A DNA stretch of 64,000 nucleotides. Source: Actinocatenispora sp963805605. GTDB taxonomy: Bacteria > Actinomycetota > Actinomycetes > Mycobacteriales > Micromonosporaceae. Below the pieces are notes generated by a model, which searched no databases, was not told where the DNA came from, and was given only the letters and a program-made list of their open reading frames with translations. Location of the stretch: assembly GCA_963805605.1 (NCBI GenBank), contig CAWDUX010000001.1, forward strand, positions 434,001 to 498,000, given 5' to 3'. Positions 50,069 to 59,357 of this stretch are shown in pieces; the stretch's first letter is position 1; the number at the start of each line of letters is the position of its first letter. Made by a program: the position numbers and the translations under genes.

Positions 50069-50120
50069 GAGGCTGTCCCGACCGGTGGCTCGACAGGAGC
50101 AGATGTGCGTGGACAGCCTC
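50069..50120 (+). terminator. Terminator-like inverted repeat after the exporter operon
   Basis: GAGGCTGTCC (50069-50078) and GGACAGCCTC (50111-50120) are perfect 10-base arms, starting six bases after the permease stop, with a 32-base loop. Confidence 0.5.
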
Positions 50121-50185
50121 TGCCGCAAGGCACGCCCGGTGCTGGCCCCCCTGCGGCCGGCGCCGGGCCGGGGCACACCGTTCGA

Positions 50186-50599
50186 TCACGCCGACCCATG
50201 CTGGGATACGTCGGAGCGGTGGTCGCGCTCACGACGTCCGCGACGCGTCAACTGCGTCACCACCGTCGACCGGTCCGGTTGTGCCCCACCGTCGGCCACC
50301 TCGACGCAGTCAGCCTCCCTGAGCTTGTGGAAGCTCTGCGCGATGGCCTCGGAACTCCAGTTCTGCCGTGCGGCGACATCCGCGACACTCACGCCTTTCG
50401 GATACTTCTCCGACAACAGTTCCTCGATCGTCCGGAGAACTCCGCGATCCTTCCCGCTCAGCACAAAGCCGTCACCTTCCTCATCGCAACACCGTCGCGC
50501 ACCTGACTCCAGTCTCCCCGCCGCGAGCGCTCCCCGTTGGTCGATCTCTGCCAAGATGCCGTCCTCTGTGTACCTCGGGCAGTACGAAGCGCCACACAC
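50186..50599 (-). CDS. Hypothetical protein with winged-helix-like core
   Basis: Up to 137 residues. The region DRGVLRTIEELLSEKYPKGVSVADVAARQNWSSEAIAQSFHKLREADCVEV has the alternation of a winged helix-turn-helix. Start uncertain: GTG 50599 or a TTG about 14 codons later with GAGGA upstream. No promoter partner or family identified; protein-like composition makes it credible. Confidence 0.5.
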   Translation of the reverse strand: MCGASYCPRYTEDGILAEIDQRGALAAGRLESGARRCCDEEGDGFVLSGKDRGVLRTIEELLSEKYPKGVSVADVAARQNWSSEAIAQSFHKLREADCVEVADGGAQPDRSTVVTQLTRRGRRERDHRSDVSQHGSA

Positions 50600-50944
50600 C
50601 CGGCGCCAGGCGAGGGTGGCGGCTACGACCTCACCAACGGGCCGTTCTCGGGAGGTCGTCGTGGCCGCCGTCTGCGGGTTGTCTGCCTCCGAGCGCTGCG
50701 CAACAGGCCGGCCGGGTCCACGGCGGTCAGAGGAAGACAGGCTCAGGCATCTCGGCTGGGCGCTGTGTCCCGGCCATGGCGCGGACGAGCGCCCGGTAGA
50801 TCTCCCCGGCTGTCATCTTCGTCGATCAGCCCCGCTGAGGCACGCCGGGCGTGGTAGGTGGCTGACCCGGGTGCGGTCGTCGGCGCCGTCACCAGACGGT
50901 TCGGCAGGCGCACAGTGCCGAGAGCCGCAGCGTGGGCGACCCGT
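50600..50944. other. Gap without a clear gene
   Basis: About 345 bases with only short frames. A reverse-strand stretch near 50740-50820 reads MTAGEIYRALVRAMAGT but ends after about 29 codons; it may be a gene remnant. Nothing firm is visible. Confidence 0.35.
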
Positions 50945-52093
50945 TCATGCGGCGCTCAGCAGGGTCTGTTGGATCGCGACCGCGGCGGCACCGCGGGCCC
51001 ACAGGTACGGATCATCATGGATGATCTTGATGTCGAGCGGTGAAGCCTGCGGGATTCTCCCGAGCCGTAGGGCGGCGTCGAGGTGGCTTCGTCCGACCAC
51101 GGCGAGCCGGATCCCTTCGCCGGTGAGGATGATGCGTTCGGGCTGTGCGATGTTCGCGACAGCGGCGATGAGCAGCCCCAGCGCGTGGCCGGCGGTGTCG
51201 ACGATATGTCGAGCGCGCGGCTCACCGTGTTCGGCGCGGTCGAGCACATCGTCGTAGGTCACGTCCTGCCCGAGAGCTCGCCCGAGCTGATGGCGGATCG
51301 CGTCCATGGACAGGAAGGAGTCCGCGCATCCTCGGTGGCCGTCCGGACAGTACGGGCCCGTGGGGTCGATGAGGAAATGACCGAGGAGGCCCTGGCCGGC
51401 ATCCGGGCCGTCGACGAGTTGATCGTGGATGACAAGCCCGCCACCGACACCGGCGCCGATGGTCAGGACGGCGAAGTTCTCGACGTCCCGCCCTTCCCCG
51501 AACCAGTGCTCGGCCTCGGTGAGGGCTGCCAGGTCGTTGGAGACGACCACGCGTTGCCCGAGTTCGTGGCTCAACATGTTCGCGAGGTCCACATCGCGCC
51601 AGCCCAGGAAGACGGCACGGTCGATTCGGCTGAACCCGGTGACCGCTCCACCGAGCGCGACGCCGACCGCGGAAGCAGGGGCGGCATCCTCCTGCAGGTG
51701 CTCCATGAGCTCTGCCAGATATTTGGTGACATGGGCGGGGTCGGTGTCGGGAAGATCGATGCTGTGCTGCGCCGACACGTTGGCCTGCAGGTCGGTGCGG
51801 ACCCCGAAGGCATGGTTGGCGGCGAGCTTGATGCCGACGAACGACTCGAAACCGGCGTTGATCTGCAGCGGTTGCATCGGACGCCCGCCGGATCGGGAAA
51901 GTTCCCCCTCCGGGGCCTCCTGCAGGATGCCGGCGTCCAGCAGCGGCTTGGTGACCCGCGACAGGCTCGAGGTGGACAGCCGGAGGCGGCCCGCCAGCTC
52001 GGTTCGGGCCAGGGGGCCGTGCTGTAGTACCTCAAGTGCGACGCGCCGGCTGGTTTCCGGCATCGCGTCCCAGCGAAATGACCGGTCGGTCAC
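50945..52093 (-). CDS. ROK-family transcriptional repressor
   Basis: 382 residues from GTG 52093 with GGGGG six bases upstream. N-terminal winged helix (ARTELAGRLRLSTSSLSRVTKPLLDAGIL) then a ROK sugar-kinase-like domain: LTIGAGVGGGLVIHDQLVDG and GHFLIDPTGPYCPDGHRGCADSFLS, the ROK Cys/His zinc-site variant. Divergent from the sugar ABC operon, so it likely represses that operon until a sugar binds. Confidence 0.9.
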   Translation of the reverse strand: MTDRSFRWDAMPETSRRVALEVLQHGPLARTELAGRLRLSTSSLSRVTKPLLDAGILQEAPEGELSRSGGRPMQPLQINAGFESFVGIKLAANHAFGVRTDLQANVSAQHSIDLPDTDPAHVTKYLAELMEHLQEDAAPASAVGVALGGAVTGFSRIDRAVFLGWRDVDLANMLSHELGQRVVVSNDLAALTEAEHWFGEGRDVENFAVLTIGAGVGGGLVIHDQLVDGPDAGQGLLGHFLIDPTGPYCPDGHRGCADSFLSMDAIRHQLGRALGQDVTYDDVLDRAEHGEPRARHIVDTAGHALGLLIAAVANIAQPERIILTGEGIRLAVVGRSHLDAALRLGRIPQASPLDIKIIHDDPYLWARGAAAVAIQQTLLSAA

Positions 52094-52170
52094 CGCACAC
52101 CCCCTTACATACTGTTGAAGTAACACTAACTGACGCCTGCCACTGGCGGAAGTCGGCGCAAAATTGGGGC

Positions 52171-52210
52171 TTGACCTGGGTGGCCTTCATGGGGTTAATG
52201 TTGCGGCAAC
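52171..52210 (+). promoter_or_regulatory. Promoter and operator of the sugar ABC operon
   Basis: TTGACC (52171-52176), 17-base spacer, GTTAAT (52194-52199). GTTGCGGCAAC (52200-52210) is a perfect inverted repeat over the expected start site, a candidate ROK operator. The leader to the first gene would be about 205 bases. Confidence 0.55.
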
Positions 52211-52414
52211 GAAAATTGGACGAGGGATACACCTTAACCCTCGCCGCCGGGCAGCCCCACCACCCGTGAGCCGCCCATCGGTCCGCTCCGGAGCCACACG
52301 TGGGGCGGCGCCGCTGCTGTCACCGCCCAGCACCTGTTCATCAGCCCCGTCGATCCGCAGCCGCTGACCCTCGAGGTGGCCGCCCTGCCCCAGCCAAGAC
52401 CAGGAGTCCCTCCC

Positions 52415-53686
52415 ATGAGTACGCAACTGTCCCGCAGACGCTTCCTCACCACGACCGCAGCCGCCGCCCTGAGCGCCGGTGTCCTGTCCGCGTGCGGTAA
52501 CGACGACAAGCAGAAGGCAGACGGTCCACTCGCCGGCGCCATCACCTTCTGGCATGCCTACAGCGCCGACTCCAAGGAGGTCGCGGCGCTGCAGAAGGTG
52601 GTGATCCCAGGGTTCAAGGCCAAGCACCCGGGCACGAACGTCACCCAGGTCACGGTGCCCTACGACGACCTGCACCAGAAGCTGATCACGGCTGCGGCCG
52701 GAGGCAAGCTTCCCGACGTCGTGCGCTCCGACATCGCATGGGTGCCAGAGCTGGCCAAGCTCGGCGTGCTGGAACGCCTCGACACCGCCATGCATGACTT
52801 CAGCAGCCTTGCCGCGAAGGTCTTCCCGGGCACGCTGGCCACAACCAAATACCGGGGAGGCCACTACGCGCTCCCACTGGACACCAACACCCGTATACAG
52901 ATGTACAACGCGGACGTGCTGGCCAAGGCGGGTGTCAAGGCGGCGCCGAAGACCTTCGACGACCTGCGCGCCCTCGGCCAGAAGCTGGCCGGCTCGAAGG
53001 CCATCGCCTTCGACGACAACGGCCTGAGCGGTTGGAACGTACTGCCCTGGATCTGGTCCGCCGGCGGCGACATCACCGATTCCGGGTACACGAAGGCCAC
53101 CGGTCATCTCAACGGGCCCCAGTCACTCGCCGGGGTCCAACTGCTCTACGACCTCTACACCGAGCATCAGGTGAGCAAAGGCATCATCGGAGCCAAGGGG
53201 TCACTGTCGACATCCGACGGTCTCGCCGAAGGGAAGGTCGCCACCATCCTCGACGGTCCGTGGATGTACCCGGTCTTCGCGTCCAGTCACCCGAAGTTCA
53301 AGCTGCAGGTGGCCCAGGTGCCGTCCGGGCCCGGCGGCAGTATCAGCGTGATCGGTGGCGAGGACGTCGTCGTCATGAAACAGACGCAGAACAAGCGCCT
53401 TGCGCTGGAATTCACCCGTTACCTGTTGTCGGACGATGCGCAGCTGGCGATGGCGAAGGTCGGTCAGATGTCGGTCCTCAAGGACCTGGACGTCAGCTCG
53501 GTCGATCCGACATTCGCGCCCTTCGTCGAGCAACTGCGCACCGCCCGTCCCCGCCCGGTCGTGCCGAACTGGCCGAAGATCGACGACCTGCTGCAGAAGA
53601 AACTGCAGGCGGCCTTCCGGGGCGATGGCACGCTGCAGCAAGCACTGGACTCCGCCGCAGCCGAGATCGACAAGCTCCTGACATGA
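52415..53686 (+). CDS. Sugar ABC transporter substrate-binding lipoprotein
   Basis: 423 residues from ATG 52415 (AGGAG eight bases upstream). LSRRRFLTTTAAAALSAGVLSACG (positions 5-28) is a twin-arginine-type lipoprotein signal with lipobox LSAC. Then a family 1 solute-binding protein: ITFWHAYSADSKEV, DVVRSDIAWVPELAKLGVLE, ALPLDTNTRIQMYNADVL. Stop overlaps permease 1 (ATGA). With GH66 and GH13 enzymes downstream, an isomalto-oligosaccharide ligand is likely. Confidence 0.92.
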   Translation: MSTQLSRRRFLTTTAAAALSAGVLSACGNDDKQKADGPLAGAITFWHAYSADSKEVAALQKVVIPGFKAKHPGTNVTQVTVPYDDLHQKLITAAAGGKLPDVVRSDIAWVPELAKLGVLERLDTAMHDFSSLAAKVFPGTLATTKYRGGHYALPLDTNTRIQMYNADVLAKAGVKAAPKTFDDLRALGQKLAGSKAIAFDDNGLSGWNVLPWIWSAGGDITDSGYTKATGHLNGPQSLAGVQLLYDLYTEHQVSKGIIGAKGSLSTSDGLAEGKVATILDGPWMYPVFASSHPKFKLQVAQVPSGPGGSISVIGGEDVVVMKQTQNKRLALEFTRYLLSDDAQLAMAKVGQMSVLKDLDVSSVDPTFAPFVEQLRTARPRPVVPNWPKIDDLLQKKLQAAFRGDGTLQQALDSAAAEIDKLLT

Positions 53687-54645
53687 TCACCACCACCCCC
53701 GAGGTGCGCCGACGGCCAGCCGCCGTGGCGCCTCCGCGCCATGGTCGCCGTGCTGCGTGGCGGCCGGGTCGGGCGACCCTGATCCCTTACCTGTTCCTGG
53801 GCCCCGCGTTCGTCATCTTCGTCGTGGTGATGCTCGTGCCGATCGTGCGGGCCGGCCAGATCAGTCTCTTCGACTGGAGCCCGATCCCGGGCGCGGACAG
53901 CCCCTTCGTCGGCCTGGAGAACTACCGGCACGCACTGTCCGATCCGGACCTGCGGCTCGGGTTCGTCAACGCCGGCGTGTACATGCTCGTCACCGTCCCG
54001 GCGCAGATCATCATCGGCCTGGCCCTTGCGTTGCTGCTGCACGCACGACTTCCCGGCCGCACCCTGTTCCGGGTACTGTTCTACCTGCCGGTGGTGACCA
54101 GTTGGGTGGTCGTATCACTGCTGTTCCGCTACCTCTTCGGCGACCACGGGGTGCTCAACTGGGCACTGGTCGACGGGCTCAGGGTCACCCACACCCCGCC
54201 AGGGTGGCTGGACTCCCGCTGGACAGCCATTTTCGCGCTTTGCGTACTGGGCATCTGGAAGGGCGTCGGCTGGACCGCGATCATCCTGCTGGCTGCTCTA
54301 CAGGGTGTACCCGAGGAACTGCACGAGGCAGCCGCCGTAGATGGCGCGGGTTACCTACGTCGGGTATGGCACGTCACGCTGCCGGCGCTGCGCCGCACGC
54401 TGATGTTCGTCAGCGTGCTACTCGTCATCGGCAGCTTCAACGTCTTCATCTCAGTGCTGCTGATGACCGGCGGCGGTCCCGCCGGGCAGACCGAGATGCC
54501 ACTGACGTACCTCTACCGGCGTACGTTCGACTTCCTCGAGTTCGGCTACGGGTCCGCGGTCGCCGTGATCATGACCGTGCTCGTGCTGGCCCTCTCGCTG
54601 ATCCAGACCGCGGTGTTCAACCGAGCAGACAGAGGACGGACATGA
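53683..54645 (+). CDS. Sugar ABC transporter permease, MalF type
   Basis: 320 residues, six membrane helices after a 35-residue basic N-terminus. The EAA loop reads EELHEAAAVDGAGYLRRVWHVTLPALRR. Overlaps both neighbours by four bases. Requires an ATPase not encoded here; actinomycetes often share one MsiK-type ATPase. Confidence 0.93.
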   Translation: MITTTPEVRRRPAAVAPPRHGRRAAWRPGRATLIPYLFLGPAFVIFVVVMLVPIVRAGQISLFDWSPIPGADSPFVGLENYRHALSDPDLRLGFVNAGVYMLVTVPAQIIIGLALALLLHARLPGRTLFRVLFYLPVVTSWVVVSLLFRYLFGDHGVLNWALVDGLRVTHTPPGWLDSRWTAIFALCVLGIWKGVGWTAIILLAALQGVPEELHEAAAVDGAGYLRRVWHVTLPALRRTLMFVSVLLVIGSFNVFISVLLMTGGGPAGQTEMPLTYLYRRTFDFLEFGYGSAVAVIMTVLVLALSLIQTAVFNRADRGRT

Positions 54646-55487
54646 GCCTCGGACCACGGCGTCTACGCCGCACCCGGACAACCGTGCGGCTGGCGGTCCT
54701 GTCCGCGTTGGCGATACTCATGATCGCCCCCTTCGCGTACATGGTCAGCACTTCGTTCAAGCCCGCGGGGATGGCGCTCGAGTGGCCGCCGCGCTTTGTC
54801 CCGCACCCGGCCACCGTACTCAACTACGTGCAGGCATGGAGCGGCAACGACTTCGGCCGATACTTCGCCAACTCGGCGATCGTCGCCACCGCCACCACGG
54901 TCGCGACGACGTTGCTCGCAGCGATGGCCGCGTACGCCTTCGCCCGTTTCCGCTTCCCGGGCCGCACGCTGATGTTCTGGACGATGATGCTCGGCCTGAT
55001 GGTGCCGAGTGTGGTCATCTTGGTGCCGCAGTTCGTACTCGCCCGCTCGCTGCACCTGACCGACTCCCTGACCGGCCTGGTCGTCTTCTACATCGGTGGC
55101 GGGGTGGCGTTCAACACCTTCCTGTTACGCGGCTTCTTCGAGGGACTGCCCAGGGAACTCGACGAGTCGATGACCCTCGACGGTGCGGGCAGCATCCGCC
55201 GGTTCGTGGCCCTCTACCTGCCGTTGTCGCGTCCCGCGCTGGCCACCTCGGCCGTCTTCGGTTTCCTGGGCGCCTGGGACGAGTACTCCTGGGCGTTGAC
55301 CACCATCAGCGACCCGGCCAAGCAGACCCTCCCGTTGGCCATCGCCCGCTATCAGGGCGAGCACGCCACCAACTGGAGCCTGGTCTTCGCGGCTTCCATC
55401 ATCGCCATGATCCCGGTGGTGCTGATCTACCTCATCGGCCAGCGGCACTTCATCTCCGGCCTGGCCACCGGCGCCCTCAAGTCCTAG
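54642..55487 (+). CDS. Sugar ABC transporter permease, MalG type
   Basis: 281 residues, six membrane helices; EAA loop RELDESMTLDGAGSIRRFVALYLPLSRPAL; C-terminus GQRHFISGLATGALKS is typical of MalG-like permeases. ATG 54642 lies in ATGA overlap with permease 1. Confidence 0.93.
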   Translation: MSLGPRRLRRTRTTVRLAVLSALAILMIAPFAYMVSTSFKPAGMALEWPPRFVPHPATVLNYVQAWSGNDFGRYFANSAIVATATTVATTLLAAMAAYAFARFRFPGRTLMFWTMMLGLMVPSVVILVPQFVLARSLHLTDSLTGLVVFYIGGGVAFNTFLLRGFFEGLPRELDESMTLDGAGSIRRFVALYLPLSRPALATSAVFGFLGAWDEYSWALTTISDPAKQTLPLAIARYQGEHATNWSLVFAASIIAMIPVVLIYLIGQRHFISGLATGALKS

Positions 55488-55508
55488 CCGAGGCGAAGGA
55501 ACTTCCCC

Positions 55509-57092
55509 ATGCTGCTACCCACCAAAGCCTCCTACCGGCCCGGCGAGCCGATCGTCATCGAGCTCGAACCGGCTTCGACACCGCGCATGCTCACCGCCGA
55601 GCACCTCGGCCGCGTGGCCGCGAGTCAGGAGATTCCTCCCGGCACTGTCAGCCTCTCGCTACCGTCATTGCCGGAAGGTGGCTACGCGGTCCGCGTGGAG
55701 GCAACCGGTGGCCCGGCACATTGGACCGCGGTCGAGGTGCTCGCCCACCCGGTGACGCGGCTGCGGTACGGATTCGTCGCGGCGTATCCTCCCGACCAGG
55801 ACACGGCACCGATCGCGGGCCTCTGCAGGCGCCTGCACCTGACCGCCGTCCAGTTCTACGACTGGGCCTACCGCCATGCCGACCTGACCGGTCCGGACGA
55901 GTATGATGATCCGCTCGGCCAGCGGATCTCGATGGACACGGTCCGCCGCCTGACCAGAGATCTCCGGGCGGTCGGCGCCGCACCGATCGGCTACGCCGCG
56001 GTGTACGGCGTCGGCAAGGACGAGTGGTCGCAGTGGGAGCATGCCGCCCTCCTCACCTCCGGAGGCACCCCGTACTCGCTCGCCGACTTTCTGCAGATCG
56101 TCGACCCGGCGGACACCGACTGGCTGGCGCACTTCACCGCGGACCTGCGTCGCGCGGTCGAGGCGGCCGGGTTCGCCGGCTTCCACCTCGACCAGTACGG
56201 CTTTCCCCGCACCGCGGTGCGCGCGGACGGGCGCTACGTCGATGTGGCGGCGGCCTTCGGTACGCTGATCGACGCGGTTCGCGCGGCGCTGCCCGAGGCT
56301 GTGCTCATCTTCAACAACGTCAACGACTTCCCGGTCTGGTCGACTACCGGCCATCCGCTGGACGTGACCTACACCGAACCGTGGGAGCCGCACGACAGCC
56401 TTGCCGATCTGGCCACCATCGCGGTACGCGCCCGGCTGCTCGCTCCGGAGCGTCCGGCTGTGCTCGCCGCGTACCAGACGGTGTACGACAAGGATTCCGC
56501 CGCCGTCGCCGAGACGGCCAACCGGCTCACCATGGCCACCCTCTTCTCGCATGGTGCGACCCAACTTTTGGCCGGGGAGGGTGGGAATGTCCTGGTCGAC
56601 CCCTACTACGTGCGCAACCACCCGGCTGAGAAGTCCACTGTGGACATGTTGGCCCGCTGGTACGACCTGCTTGTCTCCGCCGGGGACGTACTGCTGGCGC
56701 CCGGCCTGGCAGACATCACCCGTTCTGTCGTCGGTTCGCTCAACGACGAGATCGACGTCGCCGGACCCGGAATGCGGATCGGTCACGAGGCTGTACCGGG
56801 AACGGTGTGGCGGCGCGTCGTCGCCACCCCGCATGGACAGGCCGTCCACCTGATCAACCTGACCGGGCAGATGGAAACCGGCTGGGACACGCCCAAGGCC
56901 GGTCCGCCTGCGGTGACCGGTCTGACCTTGCGCGTCCGCCGCACCGGGACACGACTGCCGGTGGTGCGGGTCGCAGACCCCGACGTGAGTCCGGCATTCA
57001 CCGAACTCACCGTCGGGGTCGACGGTGATCATGCCCGGATCGAGTTACCGTCGCTACGCGTGTGGCAGATACTGCTCGTCTCGGCGGAATGA
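55509..57092 (+). CDS. GH66-like glycoside hydrolase (dextranase family), cytoplasmic
   Basis: 527 residues, no signal peptide. An N-terminal beta-sandwich (residues 1-90) precedes a TIM barrel: YGFVAAYPPDQDT, QFYDWAYRHADL, GFHLDQYGFPRTAVRADG with the probable nucleophile Asp and, about 60 residues on, YTEPWEP with a candidate acid Glu. This order matches GH66 dextranases and cycloisomaltooligosaccharide enzymes. Lack of a signal means it would cut imported alpha-1,6-glucans inside the cell. Fourth gene of the ABC operon. Confidence 0.82.
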   Translation: MLLPTKASYRPGEPIVIELEPASTPRMLTAEHLGRVAASQEIPPGTVSLSLPSLPEGGYAVRVEATGGPAHWTAVEVLAHPVTRLRYGFVAAYPPDQDTAPIAGLCRRLHLTAVQFYDWAYRHADLTGPDEYDDPLGQRISMDTVRRLTRDLRAVGAAPIGYAAVYGVGKDEWSQWEHAALLTSGGTPYSLADFLQIVDPADTDWLAHFTADLRRAVEAAGFAGFHLDQYGFPRTAVRADGRYVDVAAAFGTLIDAVRAALPEAVLIFNNVNDFPVWSTTGHPLDVTYTEPWEPHDSLADLATIAVRARLLAPERPAVLAAYQTVYDKDSAAVAETANRLTMATLFSHGATQLLAGEGGNVLVDPYYVRNHPAEKSTVDMLARWYDLLVSAGDVLLAPGLADITRSVVGSLNDEIDVAGPGMRIGHEAVPGTVWRRVVATPHGQAVHLINLTGQMETGWDTPKAGPPAVTGLTLRVRRTGTRLPVVRVADPDVSPAFTELTVGVDGDHARIELPSLRVWQILLVSAE

Positions 57093-57144
57093 CCCCCTGT
57101 AACCGCAGCGGGGAATAGAGACCATGCCCAAGGAGCCCGTAACC

Positions 57145-58809
57145 ATGACGACGGTCGATACGGCCCACGCCGATCCGAGTAGCACGGTGCCGGACGGCGC
57201 CGCGTGGTGGCGCGACGCGGTCATCTACCAGGTCTACCTGCGCTCGTTCAGTGACTCCGACGGCGACGGCATCGGCGACCTGCCGGGCCTCACCGCGCGT
57301 CTGGACCACCTCACCCGGCTGGGAGTGGACGGGTTGTGGCTCAACCCCTGCTATCCCTCACCGGGCACCGACCACGGGTACGACGTCGCGGACTACACGA
57401 CCATCGACCCGCAGTACGGAGGACTGCCGGCCTTTCAGGCGTTGCTGGGGCGGGCACACGAGCGGGGCCTGAAGGTCCTACTGGACATCGTGCCCAACCA
57501 CTGCTCGACGCGACACCCCTGGTTCCAGGAAGCGCTCGCGGCGCCACCCGGCTCGCCGCAGCGCGACCGGTTCATCTTCCGCAGCGGCAGCGGACCCGGT
57601 GGGGTGGCGCCACCCAACAACTGGACGTCCGTCTTCGGTGGGCCCGCATGGACCCGGATCGGGGATACCGGCCAGTGGTATCTGCACAGCTTCGACGCCA
57701 GCCAGCCGGACTTCAACTGGCGCAACCCCGATGTGGTCGAGCACTTCGAACAGGCCCTGCGTCTGTGGTTCGACCGGGGTGTCGACGGTTTCCGCATCGA
57801 CGTGGCGCACATGCTGTTCAAACATCCTGTCCTGCCTGACTGGCCGGACCTCGGCACGTACAACCGTCACCAGCAGAACCAGCCCGAGGTGCACGACGTG
57901 TACCGGCGGTGGCGGGAGATCTCCGACTCCTATGGCCGCGAGCTGACACTCGTCGGGGAGATCTGGGTTCCCAGCGTCACCGACCTCGCCGCGTACCTAC
58001 GTCCGGACGAGCTTCCCCAGGCGTTCTATTTCGACCTGCTGCTCCGCTCGTGGGACGCGGCTGAGTTCCGGGCCTCGATCGCCCGTGGGCTCGAGGAGGT
58101 CGGTTCGACCGGTGCCGCCGTCACCTGGACCCTGGCCAACCATGACGTGCACCGTGCCGTCACCCGCTACGGCCTGCTCGCTGCCGAGGAAGGCGTCGTG
58201 CACAGTCCCGGACGCACCCGCGGTGAGGTCGACACAGCACTCGGCCAGCGCCGTGCCCGTGCCGCGCTCCTCCTGCTGCTCGCCCTGCCCGGTTCGGTCT
58301 ATCTCTACCAGGGGGAAGAGCTGGGTCTACCCGAGGTCCAGGACCTACCGGACGAGCTTCGTCAGGACCCCACCTGGATCCGGTCCGGCCATACCGAACA
58401 CGGCCGCGACGGCTGCCGCGTACCACTGCCGTGGCGTGCCGACGGGCCGACCCTGGGTTTCGGCAGCAGGGCCAGCTGGTTGCCCCAGCCGGAATGGTTC
58501 GCCGACTACGCGGCCGAGACCCAGTGGCGGACCGAGAACTCGACCCTGCGTCTGCACGCCCGGGCCCTGCGCCTGCGCCGGTCGCTGCGCGCGGAGCTGG
58601 CGGACGCTGAGCTTCAGTGGATCGATCTCACGGACCGCCCCGACGTCCTGGCCTTCCGTCGGGGCTCCCTCACCTGCCTGATGATTTTCGGCGACCAACC
58701 TCTTGCGCTGCCCGCCGACCGGGGGCGACCCATCCTCGCCTCGGCCCCGGTGACCGACGGCCAGATCCGGGGATCGTCAGCGGTCTGGCTGTTCAGTTCA
58801 GCCACGTGA
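57145..58809 (+). CDS. GH13 alpha-glucosidase / oligo-1,6-glucosidase
   Basis: 554 residues from ATG 57145 (AAGGAG nine bases upstream; an in-frame ATG at 57124 is possible). The four GH13 regions are visible: DIVPNH, GFRIDVAHM (nucleophile Asp), LVGEIWV (acid Glu) and LANHDVHR (Asp). AVIYQVYLRSFSDSDGDGIGDLPGL with the calcium-like DxDxDG is typical of alpha-glucosidases. Completes degradation of imported oligosaccharides to glucose. Confidence 0.92.
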   Translation: MTTVDTAHADPSSTVPDGAAWWRDAVIYQVYLRSFSDSDGDGIGDLPGLTARLDHLTRLGVDGLWLNPCYPSPGTDHGYDVADYTTIDPQYGGLPAFQALLGRAHERGLKVLLDIVPNHCSTRHPWFQEALAAPPGSPQRDRFIFRSGSGPGGVAPPNNWTSVFGGPAWTRIGDTGQWYLHSFDASQPDFNWRNPDVVEHFEQALRLWFDRGVDGFRIDVAHMLFKHPVLPDWPDLGTYNRHQQNQPEVHDVYRRWREISDSYGRELTLVGEIWVPSVTDLAAYLRPDELPQAFYFDLLLRSWDAAEFRASIARGLEEVGSTGAAVTWTLANHDVHRAVTRYGLLAAEEGVVHSPGRTRGEVDTALGQRRARAALLLLLALPGSVYLYQGEELGLPEVQDLPDELRQDPTWIRSGHTEHGRDGCRVPLPWRADGPTLGFGSRASWLPQPEWFADYAAETQWRTENSTLRLHARALRLRRSLRAELADAELQWIDLTDRPDVLAFRRGSLTCLMIFGDQPLALPADRGRPILASAPVTDGQIRGSSAVWLFSSAT

Positions 58810-59025
58810 CATCGGGCGATCCGGTCGAGTGCTGGTGCGGTGTCCGGAAAGGTTCAATGGGCCGGGCCCGGCCGTCCGCTGGTCGCGTTGTCGCCACGCG
58901 ATGTTCAGTTATCGACAGTGTCCGAAACGATGATCCCACTGTCCGGCAAGGTCGCCGCGCTGCGGGTACTGGCGCTCGCCCCCGACGAACGGCAGCACCG
59001 CATTCCTGCACTACGCCGGTGCCGA

Positions 59026-59092
59026 GCGGTGCTGTCCACGCGGCCGGCGTACGGCTACGAGATCACGGCGTGGCTACGCGACCGGGGCTTCT
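59026..59092 (+). pseudogene. Fragment of a PadR gene
   Basis: 64 of 67 bases match 47829-47895 of the intact PadR gene, encoding VLSTRPAYGYEITAWLRDRGF in the same sense. No start or further PadR sequence surrounds it, so it is the remains of a second PadR gene or a copied segment. Confidence 0.75.
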
Positions 59093-59234
59093 GTGGTCGT
59101 GCGTTTGGCGGGCCGGCTCCGCCACCACATGCTCGTCACGGCGGGTGGCCATCGCACAGGCCGCATCGGCGCTCTCCAGCCGCTCACGCAGCCATCGACG
59201 TGTCGATGTCCAGGACATGTTGACCAACAGAGTA

Positions 59235-59255
59235 CCTTGACGTGAAGGTAGAGTC
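59235..59255 (+). promoter_or_regulatory. MerR-type operator upstream of the merR gene
   Basis: ACCTTGACGTGAAGGT (arms ACCTT/AAGGT) followed by AGAGT. A related block, CCCTGACGTACAGGTAGAGT, lies at 59922-59941 before the SulP gene; both share TGACGT and AGGTAGAGT. Confidence 0.5.
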
Positions 59256-59291
59256 CTGGTGCGGGAACCGTCGAATCGGCGGAGACACCGT

Positions 59292-59329
59292 CGTCGTCCC
59301 AGACGGCGGAGACATCGTCTGGGACGACG
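59292..59329 (+). other. Strong hairpin in the merR leader
   Basis: CGTCGTCCCAGACG and its exact complement CGTCTGGGACGACG flank a 10-base loop: a perfect 14-base-pair stem, ending 28 bases before the MerR ATG. Could be an attenuator or RNA-stability element; no U-tract. Confidence 0.5.
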
Positions 59330-59357
59330 GCGTTACGTCTGGTGGGGTGGGGCGGGC

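Larger units (their letters stand above)
58810..59357. other. Gap with PadR remnant, MerR operator and hairpin
   Basis: About 550 bases after the GH13 gene. It holds a PadR gene fragment (59026-59092), a MerR-type dyad (59235-59255) and a strong hairpin (59292-59329) before the MerR gene. No full gene is evident. Confidence 0.5.
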
